NCBI GenBank assembly: GCA_012520995.1
Contig: JAAYNI010000003.1
Span: 1 to 64,000 of the forward strand
Length of the DNA stretch: 64,000 nucleotides
Source: Candidatus Rifleibacteriota bacterium
GTDB taxonomy: Bacteria; Muiribacteriota; Ozemobacteria; Ozemobacterales; Ozemobacteraceae
Direction of reading: 5' to 3'
Under the pieces are notes generated by a model that saw only the letters and a program-made list of their open reading frames with translations, had not been told where the DNA came from and did not search any database. This document shows positions 18,201 through 26,667 of this stretch, piece by piece (position 1 is the stretch's first letter; every line of letters begins with the position of its first letter). The translations under genes and the position numbers were made by a program.

Positions 18201-18309
18201 ACACCCTGAAGACGGGCCTTCAAAAACTTATCTTGAAAGATGCAAGCATTACAAAGACAATCCGCCTAATGAAGATTGGGACGGCAGATTTATAATGACA
18301 ACCAAATAA
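15262..18309 (+). CDS. Transmembrane class III adenylate cyclase with CHASE2-like sensor
   Basis: Predicted to make cAMP from ATP in response to an envelope signal. Of 1015 residues, one N-terminal helix (about 15-35) precedes a large extracytoplasmic region (40-630) ending in a CHASE2-like segment (GLVDSMPLFG). Three membrane helices (about 640-718) follow, then the cyclase domain (about 755-945) and a TPR-like hairpin (about 960-1000). Catalytic residues are intact: metal ligands Asp762 (FFSDLAGFT) and Asp806 (FIGDA), Lys802 for the base, and transition-state Asn884 and Arg888 (VNLASR). Thr877 sits at the second base-selecting position, as in class IIIb/c adenylate cyclases. The ATG is 38 bases behind the barrel gene. 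The AGGA before it is unusually close, so translation may depend on coupling. Confidence 0.88.
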   Translation: MEKNSKSERGSYLARTLAIALVLFTVVHMLLATGVFVPSETYIQSLIYQMGHNPKALLKKKNAKYTQRVYLAKKDQTTTHLIRKDPKREDFASIIEFLSSKHEVKRPFAPRSRNYEIFRLDFGYFPNIKNFLPIRTSFTEWAYGNHSIPEDLLQEAKNTSSKDKLTELLASTDYRSEASKIYSQQFSAQPSSRGITSIVRLEEYIFPPRGKNIFKVLAGVSEDPMMPFLLFGKRDKAFWDNFENDYAEALAEPTFRQDKLYENPYKLFYVWENIFANLLTSTFSLEVKFFPTIEKPCGYDEPDSEQKSFVSISLKLHTKGLAPTYTVEPASAVAVDFVLTGRLRPETDERLAAVLENSSIPIVLAEFLRKEESASQLPMDIPEAPRIHEEGEKGIVTIKQELRESAQTVYVTAKPDPMFTEGSNISRALINIKVSSNGLVDSMPLFGYDHGEDVLKPSFALLTAVLAKDRIDATGGTYEQAMYEELAKHKDNVKNGIYPKRLVINDIDLPLDNNGGLQIYYLGTTVSDKNGNPPAFMSYSFYELYEENLANKYLNLYPESSLLKPDTQNAHRRSLGISSGNKAGKIIMMGTMKLTDMDFYHTPFTYSTPFTKQSEKMAGIEIQANAVANILDGLYLKPADLRMSAAVLLGAGLFLAVLLSYCPPVYAVFPMFAAIAAVFYSSYYSFHHLHQPLHIAHILVAMLAVWAATLIRHYVWQRRKTASVKNMFSKFVSADVVKYMVEHPDLVKPGGEKAELTIFFSDLAGFTTISEKMQPEALVELLNEYLAAMTDILFKYGGTLDKFIGDAVMAFWNYPKQDENHALHACLCALEMQEKIRELQIGWKDRGLPILSARAGLNTAEVAVGYMGSERSQMNFTCIGDGVNLASRMEGANKEYGTQLMISEALLKRVKDDRLTVRFLDLLTLKGKAKPVKVYELICRAEACTTALKEKIEKYEKAHKLHLERKFDEAIELFEEILKEHPEDGPSKTYLERCKHYKDNPPNEDWDGRFIMTTK

Positions 18310-18327
18310 TTAGGGGTTATAGGCTAG

Positions 18328-18359
18328 GACAAAAATTGTGATTATGCGGTAGCAGAATA
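18328..18359 (+). repeat. R3 palindromic repeat, copy 1
   Basis: ACAAAAATTGTGATTATGCG then GTAGCAGAAT. The same 29 bases (CAAAAATTG to AGAAT) recur in reverse at 28081-28121, with closely related copies at 49247-49292 and 29676-29715. The rest of this 216-bp spacer (18310-18525) holds tandem-like ATTAGAAGT text, an R6 piece (18456-18482) and an R1 piece (18483-18505). No gene is seen. Confidence 0.7.
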
Positions 18360-18525
18360 AATTAGAAGTTAGAAATTAGAAAGTAGAAAGTATAAATTAG
18401 AAATAAATGTTTCAGTTTTTTCTGCAGTTTCTGTCCTATTTCTTTGTTTTGCTTTTGCTACTCCCTACTCCCTTTCCTTAAGTATCTGTGTCCATCTGTG
18501 GATAGAAAAGTTTTAGAGAAAAAAA

Positions 18526-19674
18526 TCAAGAGATTAATTTGAAGAGGGTGAGGTAGTTGTCGGCTTCAATTTCTGCTGAAAATTCTTCTCTGATACGCTT
18601 TTTAAGGGTTTCGCCCAGTTCTTTTTTTTGTTTGCTTGTCATTAACAGAGCATTTGCTAGAGCTTGGGAGCACTCGTTTGCGTTGCCAGGATGAAAGAGC
18701 AATGAGTTTGCTTCTTCCGGCAAGATTTCTTTTACGCCGGGAAGAGCTGAGGCTATTGCGGGAATTCCGAGAGCAGAGGCTTCTAAGAGAGTGTTCGGCA
18801 AACCGTCATAATGGAAAGGCATGGCTACAAAGTCACAAGCAGGATACTTGTGGAGAAGCTCTTCTCGTTCCATGAAAGGGATATGAATAATATTAAAGAA
18901 GTCTTTTTTGTCTTCCAGCCAGTTTTTAAGGCCTTCTTCTAGGTTTCCTATCAGCAAAAAATAGATCTGGTCGTGGAAATTCATCTTAAGGACACAATTA
19001 AAAAAGAAGGATAGTCCATTTTTTTCTTTCAGCTGGCCTATGATTCCTATAAGAATTTTATTGTCTATGTTGTGTTCTTGGCGGAATTTGGCTGCTTGTT
19101 CATAGTCGCTTTCAGTTGAGTTCCAGTTATCCAGGCATATGGCGGGCGGAGTTGTTACTACGTTTACGTCAGGATAAAAGGATTGGAGACGTTGTTTAAG
19201 GTCGTCAGAAAGCACAGATATCATATCTGCCGCATGTAAAGCGTCATGTAGCAAAGAGCGTCTAACAGGGTTGAATATGCTGGCTGTGAAATCATTTCCG
19301 CGAAGCAGTATTATACCTGTGGCCTTCAGCCAAGCTTTCAGCGGGGAGAAGGCAAGTACGGGCTGATAGCCGCCAAAGGCCACCAAATGAGTGTAGGAGA
19401 TGTTATTTGATGGGTCAGACAGATAGTTGTATAGAAGGTTAATAGTGTGAGCTGGATCATCTGCAAAGGGCATGGTTATGAGTTTTCCGCCCTTAACTTC
19501 TTCAACTGAAAAATACTTTGCAGTACGGCTGAAGTGAGCGACATCTATCTCCAGTCTGTGTATGCGGCGCAAGCTAGAGACAATTCGGTCGCAATCTTGA
19601 GAGGTGCCGCCATGATGCGGAGGAAAGCTTTCGGTTAACCAAAGGATTCGCATACTAATAGGCCGAAACGGCAA
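18526..19674 (-). CDS. GT4-family glycosyltransferase
   Basis: A group 1 (GT4-like) glycosyltransferase of 382 residues, presumably transferring a nucleotide-activated sugar in the cytoplasm. The N-terminal half begins with the typical RILWLTESFPPHHGGT. The C-terminal half has the nucleotide-sugar site EASALGIPAIAS with a following GVKEIL. The frame opens at TTG 19674, preceded by AAAGGCGG. An internal ATG at 19653 sits exactly where family members usually begin but lacks a ribosome site, so either start is possible. It stands alone, with no polysaccharide cluster nearby, so the acceptor is unknown. Confidence 0.85.
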   Translation of the reverse strand: MPFRPISMRILWLTESFPPHHGGTSQDCDRIVSSLRRIHRLEIDVAHFSRTAKYFSVEEVKGGKLITMPFADDPAHTINLLYNYLSDPSNNISYTHLVAFGGYQPVLAFSPLKAWLKATGIILLRGNDFTASIFNPVRRSLLHDALHAADMISVLSDDLKQRLQSFYPDVNVVTTPPAICLDNWNSTESDYEQAAKFRQEHNIDNKILIGIIGQLKEKNGLSFFFNCVLKMNFHDQIYFLLIGNLEEGLKNWLEDKKDFFNIIHIPFMEREELLHKYPACDFVAMPFHYDGLPNTLLEASALGIPAIASALPGVKEILPEEANSLLFHPGNANECSQALANALLMTSKQKKELGETLKKRIREEFSAEIEADNYLTLFKLIS

Positions 19675-19878
19675 GTTTGCCGCCTTTCTTTGATGTTGAT
19701 GTTGTAAAATTACATTCTATAGGCTTATTGCAGTTTCTCATTGCATTTCTCCTAAGGCTTTATCGGTTACAAAATAAATTTATTTTCGACAAAAGTCAAC
19801 TTGCCCTAATTGGATTTCTCTTTTACACTGCCTGTTGTGTAATATCTGCAAAGAAATTCTATTAAAAAGGAAAACGAG

Positions 19879-21552
19879 ATGAGAACTGATTTAGAAATAG
19901 CAGAATCTATTAAGTTAAAACCAATAAAAGAAGTGGCGGCATCTATAGGCTTAGACCCTTCTCATTTAGATCTTTATGGCAACTATAAAGCAAAAATAAA
20001 TGTAAGCTCAGTTTATAAAACAGCTGGTGACAGACCTGACGCCAAACTGGTGTTGGTAACCGCTATTACTCCGACACCTGCGGGTGAAGGCAAGTCTACT
20101 GTCTCTATAGGTCTCAGTCAGGGTTTGAACAAAATAGGCAAGAAGTGCATTGCCGTTTTGAGAGAGCCTTCCTTGGGACCTGTATTTGGAATTAAAGGCG
20201 GGGCAGCAGGCGGCGGTTATTCGCAAGTTTTGCCTATGGAAGACATCAACTTGCACTTCACAGGTGATTTGCATGCAATAACAGCAGCAAACAACCTGCT
20301 GTCAGCCATGATTGACAATCATATTCAACAGGGCAATCAGCTTGGCATAGACCCCCGCCAGATTATTTTCAAGCGATGCATGGATATGAATGATAGAGCA
20401 TTGAGAAATATAGTTGTCGGTCTTGGCGGCAAACCTTCAGGAGTGCCTCGAGAAGAACACTTTACAATCACTGCTGCCTCTGAAGTAATGGCGACTTTTT
20501 GTCTTGCTTCAGATTTGGAAGACCTTAAGAAAAGGCTTGGCAATATTTTGGTCGCCTATGACTATACAGGCAAAGAAATATTTGCAAGAGACTTGGAAGC
20601 TCAAGGCGCAATGGCTCTGCTTCTGAAAGATGCTATCAAGCCTAACTTGGTGCAGACTTCTGAAAACACGCCGGCAATAATTCATGGCGGGCCATTTGCA
20701 AATATAGCTCACGGCTGTAACTCTCTTATTGCGACAAAGCTTGCACTGAAGCTTTGTGATATAGTGGTTACCGAAGCAGGTTTTGGTGCAGATTTGGGTG
20801 CTGAAAAGTTTGTTGACATCAAATGCAGAATAGGTGAATTGAAGCCTTCGGCAGCAGTTTTAGTAGCTACCATCAGAGCTCTAAAGATGCACGGCGGAGT
20901 TGCTAAGACTAATTTGGCTGAAGAAAATGTGGATGCTCTTGTTAAAGGTTTTTCAAACCTTCTCAGGCACAGCAGAAACCTGAAAAAAATGGGCTTCAGG
21001 AGCATAGTAGCTTTGAACCGTTTCTCAGGTGATACTGAAAAAGAAATGCAAGCTTTTGCTGAAGAATGCAAAAAGCACGGAATTGAATTCGCTTTGTGTG
21101 ACTCTTGGGCTAAGGGTGGGGAAGGCGCTACGGAACTTGCTGAAAAGGTTTATAACCTTGCCGAACAGGGCAGCCAGACTCCTGCTTTCCTCTATGATAC
21201 AAACCTCAGTATAGAAGAAAAACTTTCCAAAATCGCAAAGAATATTTACGGCGCTGAGAACCTGATAATAAGAAGTGAAGCAAAAAAACAGATAGCAAGT
21301 CTTGTTAAAAATGGCCATGCTTCTTTGCCTGTTTGTATTGCCAAAACACAGTATTCCTTCACTGATGATCCTGCACAGGTTGGAGCTCCTGACAATTTCG
21401 AAATCACTGTTGAAGATGTTCAGCTTTCTAACGGAGCTGGCTTCATAGTTTGCAGAACTTCCAACATAATGACTATGCCTGGTCTTTCCAAGACTCCGGC
21501 AGCGGCTAAGATGGACGTTAGTGCAGGCGGCAAAGTCAGCGGATTATTTTAA
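19879..21552 (+). CDS. fhs: Formate--tetrahydrofolate ligase
   Basis: ATP-dependent ligase making 10-formyl-tetrahydrofolate from formate, feeding one-carbon metabolism for purines and fMet, or the methyl branch of the Wood-Ljungdahl pathway. At 557 residues it has the normal length. The ATP loop TPAGEGKST and the family block [20 protein letters not shown] are intact. AAGGA precedes the ATG by about 10 bases. It is monocistronic here. No other acetogenesis gene is in the window, so an anabolic or formate-assimilating role is as likely as acetogenesis. The 204-bp spacer upstream holds no THF riboswitch that I can recognise. Confidence 0.97.
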   Translation: MRTDLEIAESIKLKPIKEVAASIGLDPSHLDLYGNYKAKINVSSVYKTAGDRPDAKLVLVTAITPTPAGEGKSTVSIGLSQGLNKIGKKCIAVLREPSLGPVFGIKGGAAGGGYSQVLPMEDINLHFTGDLHAITAANNLLSAMIDNHIQQGNQLGIDPRQIIFKRCMDMNDRALRNIVVGLGGKPSGVPREEHFTITAASEVMATFCLASDLEDLKKRLGNILVAYDYTGKEIFARDLEAQGAMALLLKDAIKPNLVQTSENTPAIIHGGPFANIAHGCNSLIATKLALKLCDIVVTEAGFGADLGAEKFVDIKCRIGELKPSAAVLVATIRALKMHGGVAKTNLAEENVDALVKGFSNLLRHSRNLKKMGFRSIVALNRFSGDTEKEMQAFAEECKKHGIEFALCDSWAKGGEGATELAEKVYNLAEQGSQTPAFLYDTNLSIEEKLSKIAKNIYGAENLIIRSEAKKQIASLVKNGHASLPVCIAKTQYSFTDDPAQVGAPDNFEITVEDVQLSNGAGFIVCRTSNIMTMPGLSKTPAAAKMDVSAGGKVSGLF

Positions 21553-21575
21553 TTTTTAAATTAACTTGCTAACTA

Positions 21576-21626
21576 TTGATTTTTTTGTTTTTGTACGTTA
21601 GAATATTCGCACTGCATCAGCAGTGC
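21576..21626 (+). promoter_or_regulatory. rpsB operon promoter and 5'-terminal hairpin
   Basis: TTGATT (21576-21581), 17 bases, TAGAAT (21599-21604). Transcription would start near 21611, at the base of a hairpin GCACTG-CATCAG-CAGTGC (21609-21626). This could stabilise the mRNA or take part in S2 autoregulation. Confidence 0.6.
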
Positions 21627-21655
21627 AAATTATTTCGGAAGGAATACACAAGAAA

Positions 21656-22480
21656 ATGAGTACTACTTCAATGAAAAGCCTCTTGGAGGCTGGGGTACAT
21701 TTTGGCCACCAGACTAAACGCTGGAACCCTAAGATGGCCAAATACATATTTACAGCAAGAAACGGTATCTATATTATCGACTTGCAGAAAACTATCAAAT
21801 TGCTTGATGAAGCATGTGAATTCATCAAAACAGTTGTAGCACAAGGCAAACCTGTTTTGTTTGTAAGCACGAAGCGCCAAGCTCAAGATATTATTAAAGC
21901 TGAAGCTGAAAGATGCGGCATGTATTATGTGAATTATCGCTGGCTTGGCGGTATGCTCACCAATTATGTTACTATTGAAAAACGCATTCGCAGGCTGAAA
22001 GAACTCAACGATTTGGTTGAGAGCGGCAAAATTGAGTCCTATCCCAAAAAAGAAGCTGCCAAAATGCGTCAGGAACGCGAAAAGCTTGATAGAGCTTTGG
22101 GCGGAATTCAGGATATGAACGGAATGCCGGGCGTTATTTTCGTAATCGACCCGCATAAAGAAGCCATAGTTATAAATGAAGCCCGCAAAATGGGTATTCC
22201 TCTGGTTGCAGTAGTAGATACCAACTGCGATCCTGACAATATTGACTATGTTATTCCTGGAAACGATGACGCTATCAGAGCTGTTAAACTCATCACTAGC
22301 GTTATAGCTGATGCGGTTCTTGAAGCCCTTGAAGGTCATTCTTTCGCCGATGTCAAAGAAAAGGCTGAAATTCAGGCCGGTATGATGGGCGAAGATGATG
22401 AAGATATGACATCCGCATTGGCTAACGATGAAGACGACGAAGAAGATGAAGATGAGCCCGAAGTTTTGGTTATAGACTGA
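21656..22480 (+). CDS. rpsB: 30S ribosomal protein S2
   Basis: Ribosomal protein S2 of the small subunit, 274 residues. Typical blocks are [19 protein letters not shown], the [10 protein letters not shown] segment, RWLGGMLTN and [11 protein letters not shown]. The ATG at 21656 gives the conserved N-terminus; an upstream in-frame GTG (21623) would add residues encoded by the leader hairpin and is rejected. The ribosome site is GGAAGGA, about 12 bases upstream. The last 30 residues are strikingly acidic ([19 protein letters not shown]), an extension beyond the usual S2 fold. It heads the operon rpsB-tsf-pyrH-frr-ferredoxin-uppS-cdsA-rseP. Confidence 0.97.
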   Translation: MSTTSMKSLLEAGVHFGHQTKRWNPKMAKYIFTARNGIYIIDLQKTIKLLDEACEFIKTVVAQGKPVLFVSTKRQAQDIIKAEAERCGMYYVNYRWLGGMLTNYVTIEKRIRRLKELNDLVESGKIESYPKKEAAKMRQEREKLDRALGGIQDMNGMPGVIFVIDPHKEAIVINEARKMGIPLVAVVDTNCDPDNIDYVIPGNDDAIRAVKLITSVIADAVLEALEGHSFADVKEKAEIQAGMMGEDDEDMTSALANDEDDEEDEDEPEVLVID

Positions 22481-22498
22481 TTTTGAAAGGTAAAGCAA

Positions 22499-23461
22499 AT
22501 GCAAATTACAGCTAAAACAATTAAAGAACTCAGAGACAGAACCGGCGCTGGCATGGTCAATTGCAAAGAAGCTTTGAACGAATGCGGCGGCGACATAGAA
22601 AAAGCAGTTGACTACCTTCGCGAAAAAGGCCTTGCCGCAACTAACAAACGCTCTGGCAGAACTACTGCTCAAGGCATAGTGCTTCCCGTTATGACAGCGG
22701 ACAGAAAGAACGCCGCTATCATCGAAGTTAACTGTGAAACAGACTTTGTGGCAAAGACCGAAGACTTCAAAAACTTTGTGGCACATCTTGCAGATCTGGC
22801 TCTTAATGATCCTTCTGTTAAGAATATGACAGATCTTGAGACCAAATCTTATGATGGCCATACAGTAGCTGAGCATGCCAAAATGCTTATCGCTAAAACA
22901 GGCGAAAACATCACTCTTAACAGAGTTGAAAGATTCAAGGTTCCTGCAGGCGTGAACGCAACTTTTGAAGTATACAGCCACGGCGACGGTGCCATAGGCG
23001 TTATCGTTCAGGGACAAGCTTCCAAACCTGAAACATGGAAAAATGAAGCGGCAATAGATATTCTTCACGAAACTGCTTTGCAGGTTGCCGGCATGACTCC
23101 TCTCTATGTTTCAGCGGAAAATATTCCTGCAGAAGCTGTTGAAAGAGAAAAAGCAGTAATTTCCGGTCAAATGAAGAACGAAGAAGCAGAAAAGAAAGCT
23201 GCCGATCCTGATTATAAAGTCAGACCTGACAGCGTTCTTGCTAAAATTGCCGAAGGCAAGCTCAATAAGTTCTTTGCCGACATTACTCTTTTGAAACAAG
23301 AATACTTCAAGGAAAATAAAACAACTATGGAAGCCTATATTAAGAACGCTTCCAAACCTCTTAATGACTTGGTTGTTATTAATTCCTTCACCAGATGGGC
23401 TTTGGGCGAAGAATCCGCTAAGGACGCATCAGCAGAAGCTGCATGCTCAGCCGGAGCCTGA
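22499..23461 (+). CDS. tsf: Translation elongation factor Ts
   Basis: Nucleotide exchange factor for EF-Tu, 320 residues, slightly longer than E. coli Ts. The N-terminal UBA-like block (IKELRDRTGAGMVNCKEAL then YLREKG) and the core IIEVNCETDFVAK are unmistakable. It starts 18 bases after rpsB with AAAGG upstream, the classical rpsB-tsf pairing. The C-terminus ends in an Ala/Ser-rich tail. Confidence 0.97.
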   Translation: MQITAKTIKELRDRTGAGMVNCKEALNECGGDIEKAVDYLREKGLAATNKRSGRTTAQGIVLPVMTADRKNAAIIEVNCETDFVAKTEDFKNFVAHLADLALNDPSVKNMTDLETKSYDGHTVAEHAKMLIAKTGENITLNRVERFKVPAGVNATFEVYSHGDGAIGVIVQGQASKPETWKNEAAIDILHETALQVAGMTPLYVSAENIPAEAVEREKAVISGQMKNEEAEKKAADPDYKVRPDSVLAKIAEGKLNKFFADITLLKQEYFKENKTTMEAYIKNASKPLNDLVVINSFTRWALGEESAKDASAEAACSAGA

Positions 23462-23489
23462 TTTTGACATTTCTGAAATAATTTGCTTG

Positions 23490-23518
23490 ACCGGGAATCG
23501 CTATTAGCGGTTCTCGGT
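23490..23518 (+). terminator. Inter-cistronic hairpin (weak terminator or attenuator)
   Basis: A stem of up to 14 pairs with two wobbles (ACCGGGAATCGCTA against TAGCGGTTCTCGGT) lies between tsf and pyrH. Only a broken T-run (TATTCTTAT) follows. It probably lowers, rather than stops, transcription into pyrH. Confidence 0.55.
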
Positions 23519-23544
23519 TATTCTTATAACAGAACATCAAAAAA

Positions 23545-24270
23545 ATGAGTGAAAAAAAATCAAAAAAATATTTAAGACCCTTGCTAAAACTAAGCGGCGA
23601 AATGATGGGCGGAAGAGCTGGAACTGGTTTTGAAGCTTCATCAATTGAGTCTTTTGCAGATGAGATAGCTCTTTTAGCCAGAAACGGCGTGGTTCCCGGG
23701 GTCGTTATAGGCGGCGGAAATTTCTTCAGAGGCGGCTCATCCCAGCTGGCTCCTTTACGCCGTTTCAGAGCCGACTATATCGGCATGCTTGCGACAATTA
23801 TGAACGCAATTTGTCTTTCTGATTTTTTATTGCAGAAAGGCGTTAAGAATATTCTTTATTCTTCTATGCCTGTGGGCACGGTAACAAAAGTTTATGATAT
23901 AGAAGATGCCAGACAAAAGATGGCGGAGGGCTATGTTTGTATTTTTGCAGGCGGAACAGGCAGCCCTTACTTTTCAACCGATTCAGCAGCGGCATTAAGA
24001 GCTGCTGAAACGGTCTGTGATCTTTTGGTTAAGGTTACAAAAGTAGACGGAGTCTATGATAAAGATCCTGCGAAGTATTCCGATGCAAAAAAATATGAAA
24101 CTATAACCTATGATGAAATTTTAGACCAAAAGCTAGGGGTAATGGACTTGGCGGCAATTACCATTTGCAGAGACAACCAAGTTCCGCTAAAAGTTATATC
24201 TCTTGCTGAAAAAGGCATGCTGCTGAGAGTCTGTCAGGGTGACCCTGTAGGGACTTCAGTCATACCATGA
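23545..24270 (+). CDS. pyrH: UMP kinase
   Basis: Phosphorylates UMP to UDP, an amino-acid-kinase-fold hexamer. The 241 residues include LKLSGEMMGG near the start, GVVIGGGNFFRG, and DGVYDKDPAKY. The position between tsf and frr is the conserved bacterial order. The ribosome site is poor (only A-rich sequence before the ATG), suggesting low expression relative to rpsB-tsf, together with the hairpin upstream. Confidence 0.96.
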   Translation: MSEKKSKKYLRPLLKLSGEMMGGRAGTGFEASSIESFADEIALLARNGVVPGVVIGGGNFFRGGSSQLAPLRRFRADYIGMLATIMNAICLSDFLLQKGVKNILYSSMPVGTVTKVYDIEDARQKMAEGYVCIFAGGTGSPYFSTDSAAALRAAETVCDLLVKVTKVDGVYDKDPAKYSDAKKYETITYDEILDQKLGVMDLAAITICRDNQVPLKVISLAEKGMLLRVCQGDPVGTSVIP

Positions 24271-24299
24271 TTTAAAACTCCACGAAAGGACTAGTTAAC

Positions 24300-24860
24300 A
24301 TGGCAATCGACAGCGTTTTAAATAATACGAAAGAAAAAATGCAACAAACACTGGAAGCCTTGAAAAAAGATTATTCTACCATGAGAACTTCAAGAGCTAC
24401 TCCTTCATTGCTTAATCGCGTTACGGTTAACCAATATGGCTCAGAGGTTCCTATACAGCACGTAGCTTCGGTTTCAGCACCGGATCCCAAGTCTTTGGTT
24501 ATCCAGCCTTGGGATAAAAATATGCTTTCTGAAATTGAAAAAGCAATTCAGAAATCAGATTTGGGGTTGAATCCTCAGAATGACGGAAACCTTATCAGGC
24601 TACCAATTCCTCCTCTGACTGAAGAACGCAGAAATGATCTTGTAAAGAATGTCAAGAAAAAAGCTGAAGATTATAAAGTCAGCATCCGAAACACAAGAAG
24701 AGATGCAAATGACGAGTTTAAAGCTATGGAGAAAAAAAGCGAAATCTCCAAGGATGAATTAAAAAGAGCCAGCGATCAAGTTCAGAAGCTTACAGATGAG
24801 CATGTAGAAGCTATACAGCAAATTTGTGACGCTAAAGAAAACGAAATACTTGGCAAGTAA
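24300..24860 (+). CDS. frr: Ribosome recycling factor
   Basis: Splits post-termination ribosomes together with EF-G. At 186 residues it has the standard length. The motifs LRT-type MRTSRATPSLL, PWDKNMLSEIEKAIQKSDLG, and RLPIPPLTEERR are typical. AAAGGA stands ten bases before the ATG. Confidence 0.97.
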   Translation: MAIDSVLNNTKEKMQQTLEALKKDYSTMRTSRATPSLLNRVTVNQYGSEVPIQHVASVSAPDPKSLVIQPWDKNMLSEIEKAIQKSDLGLNPQNDGNLIRLPIPPLTEERRNDLVKNVKKKAEDYKVSIRNTRRDANDEFKAMEKKSEISKDELKRASDQVQKLTDEHVEAIQQICDAKENEILGK

Positions 24861-24908
24861 TTAAGAAACTAATATAACTTAGCTGCTTACATAGGGAAAA
24901 CTGGAAAA

Positions 24909-25088
24909 TTGCTCTACAAGATAACTGAAAGATGTGTTTCTTGCGACACTTGTCGTTCGGTATGCAGATTTGGGGCTATTTTGCCTGGTTTTCCCTATAA
25001 AATTTTACAAGAACGTTGTAAGAAATGTGGCAAATGTTATGATTGTTGTCCTTCTGAGGCTATAGAAAAGCTGACAGATTCGGATTGA
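24909..25088 (+). CDS. Small 2[4Fe-4S] ferredoxin-like protein
   Basis: A 59-residue open frame between frr and uppS. It has two clusters of four cysteines: CVSCDTCRSVC (C-x2-C-x2-C-x3-C) and CKKCGKCYDCCP (C-x2-C-x2-C-x3-C-P), each followed by an Ala-Ile pair (GAI, EAI), as in bacterial dicluster ferredoxins. The start is TTG; the frame is closed 12 codons upstream and offers no ATG or GTG. GGGAAAAC and GGAAAA upstream are weak ribosome sites. Its stop overlaps the ribosome site of uppS, so it belongs to the operon. It would carry electrons at low potential. The isoprenoid enzymes IspG and IspH need such donors, which would suit the uppS neighbourhood, but this is inference. Confidence 0.8.
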   Translation: MLYKITERCVSCDTCRSVCRFGAILPGFPYKILQERCKKCGKCYDCCPSEAIEKLTDSD

Positions 25089-25095
25089 GGAGTTA

Positions 25096-25848
25096 ATGAT
25101 GACTTCCAGCATGGATGCTATACTTCAAGTAACAGACAAAACCAAGCTTCCGCAGCATGTCGGAATCATTATGGATGGAAATGGCCGCTGGGCACAAGCT
25201 AAGGGGAAAGAACGCGTGCAAGGTCATTATGCTGGTGCCAAGCGTGTAAAGCCTATTCTCAAGCTGGCAAAACGCTTGAAGATAAAATATTTGTCGGTTT
25301 ACGCTTTTTCGATCGAAAATTGGCTCAGACCCTCTTTTGAAGTGTCTTTTATTATGAACTTGATAAAGGACTATTTGCAAGAACTTCGACAAGAAATGAT
25401 CGATGAAGGCGTCTTTTTCAATTTTATGGGTAGAAGAGAAAATCTTTCAAAAGCCGTTATTAAAGAAATAGAGCTTACAAAAGAAGCTACTAAAAATAAC
25501 AATACTATTACTTTGAATCTTTGTATTAATTACGGCGGCAGAGCAGAACTGGCAGATGCTTTCAAGGCGATGCTTCAGAATAATGTTAAGCCTGAAGATG
25601 TGACAGAAGAGCTTATCTCCAAATATTTATATTGTCCGGAAGTTCCTGATGCTGATCTTATAATCAGAACAGGAGGCGATATGAGAGTCAGCAACTTTTT
25701 GCTTTGGCGTTCAGCTTATTCTGAGCTATATTTTACGGAAACCTACTGGCCCGATTTTTCTGACGAAGAATTCTGTGATGCTGTTTGGTCATTTATGAAC
25801 CGTGAAAGGCGCTTTGGCAAAACAGGAGACCAAGTAAAGAAAAAATGA
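25096..25848 (+). CDS. uppS: Undecaprenyl diphosphate synthase (cis-prenyltransferase)
   Basis: Builds the C55 carrier lipid for peptidoglycan and polysaccharide export from farnesyl diphosphate and IPP. The 250 residues contain HVGIIMDGNGRWA with the catalytic Asp27, SVYAFSIENW, and the C-terminal SNFLLWRSAYSELYFTETYW. The segment before it reads IRTGGDMRV where many homologues have RTSGE-type sequence. GAGGAG precedes tandem ATGs; the first is used here. Its stop overlaps the cdsA start. Confidence 0.96.
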   Translation: MMTSSMDAILQVTDKTKLPQHVGIIMDGNGRWAQAKGKERVQGHYAGAKRVKPILKLAKRLKIKYLSVYAFSIENWLRPSFEVSFIMNLIKDYLQELRQEMIDEGVFFNFMGRRENLSKAVIKEIELTKEATKNNNTITLNLCINYGGRAELADAFKAMLQNNVKPEDVTEELISKYLYCPEVPDADLIIRTGGDMRVSNFLLWRSAYSELYFTETYWPDFSDEEFCDAVWSFMNRERRFGKTGDQVKKK

Positions 25849-26645
25849 AAAGTGCTCTTAAACGTTTACCTCTAATTATTCTAGGAGTTCCGGCTCTTTA
25901 CTTTCTTTTGCTTAAAGGCCAGCCGAGCTTTATTATCTTGGCTTTGCTTACTATAACTTTGTTTGCTCAAACAGAGCTCAACAATATGCTGTCAAAAAGC
26001 GAGGGGGGCTCTCTTCCTTACTTTGAAATGATTTCTGCAGCTGTTTATCTTACGTCTCTTCACTTCTGGGAGCTAGGAGCAGTTTTGGCGATATTTCCTG
26101 CATTGATAGCTGCAGGTGCTTTTGCAGCTGTTTTTAAAGGACTCCAGCCCGATTCTACAGAAAAGTTTAAAAACTATGTTTTTTCCTTGGTTTATCTGCC
26201 TCTCTGTTTGGGATATTATTATTTGATATTCTCAGAATATACAGGCGGGTGGGTATTCATTATTCTGGCTTCTGTCTGGTGCTTGGACATAGGTGCCTAT
26301 ATCACCGGATCTTTACTTAAAGGGCCTAAGCTGGCTCCTTCAATAAGCCCAGGCAAAACTATCTCAGGCGCTATCGGAGGCGCAGTTTGTTCGGGGCTTT
26401 TTCTTTTTTTGGCCAATAAGTATTCTCTTTGCGGCTTTACTTTGTCCCCTAAACAGCTGACTGCTTTGATATTAATTATAACTACCACGGCACAAGCGGC
26501 TGATTTGTTTGAATCGGTTCTTAAGCGAACATCTGGCGTTAAAGATTCCGGCGATCTTTTCGGTGCGCATGGAGGCGTGCTGGACAGAATCGACAGCCTT
26601 ATCTTTACTGCCCCTTTGGCATACGCTGTATTTTTACTTTTATAG
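25845..26645 (+). CDS. cdsA: Phosphatidate cytidylyltransferase
   Basis: Makes CDP-diacylglycerol, the precursor used by PssA, in the inner membrane. It has 266 residues and about seven hydrophobic helices. The C-terminal CDS signature is present as SVLKRTSGVKDSGDLF, then HGGVLDRIDS. The usual LPGHGG is FGAHGG here, a mild variant. ATGA overlap with uppS implies coupled translation. Confidence 0.95.
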   Translation: MKSALKRLPLIILGVPALYFLLLKGQPSFIILALLTITLFAQTELNNMLSKSEGGSLPYFEMISAAVYLTSLHFWELGAVLAIFPALIAAGAFAAVFKGLQPDSTEKFKNYVFSLVYLPLCLGYYYLIFSEYTGGWVFIILASVWCLDIGAYITGSLLKGPKLAPSISPGKTISGAIGGAVCSGLFLFLANKYSLCGFTLSPKQLTALILIITTTAQAADLFESVLKRTSGVKDSGDLFGAHGGVLDRIDSLIFTAPLAYAVFLLL

Positions 26646-26667
26646 ATTGCGTTAGAAAGGTTTACAA

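Noticed and set aside
19675-19878. Tetrahydrofolate riboswitch before fhs
   Set aside because: No conserved blocks of either THF riboswitch class were found in the leader.
21668-23068. 466-codon open frame on the minus strand
   Set aside because: It lies opposite rpsB and tsf, which are unmistakable. The translation is Phe/Cys/Ser-rich and matches nothing, as expected of an antisense shadow.
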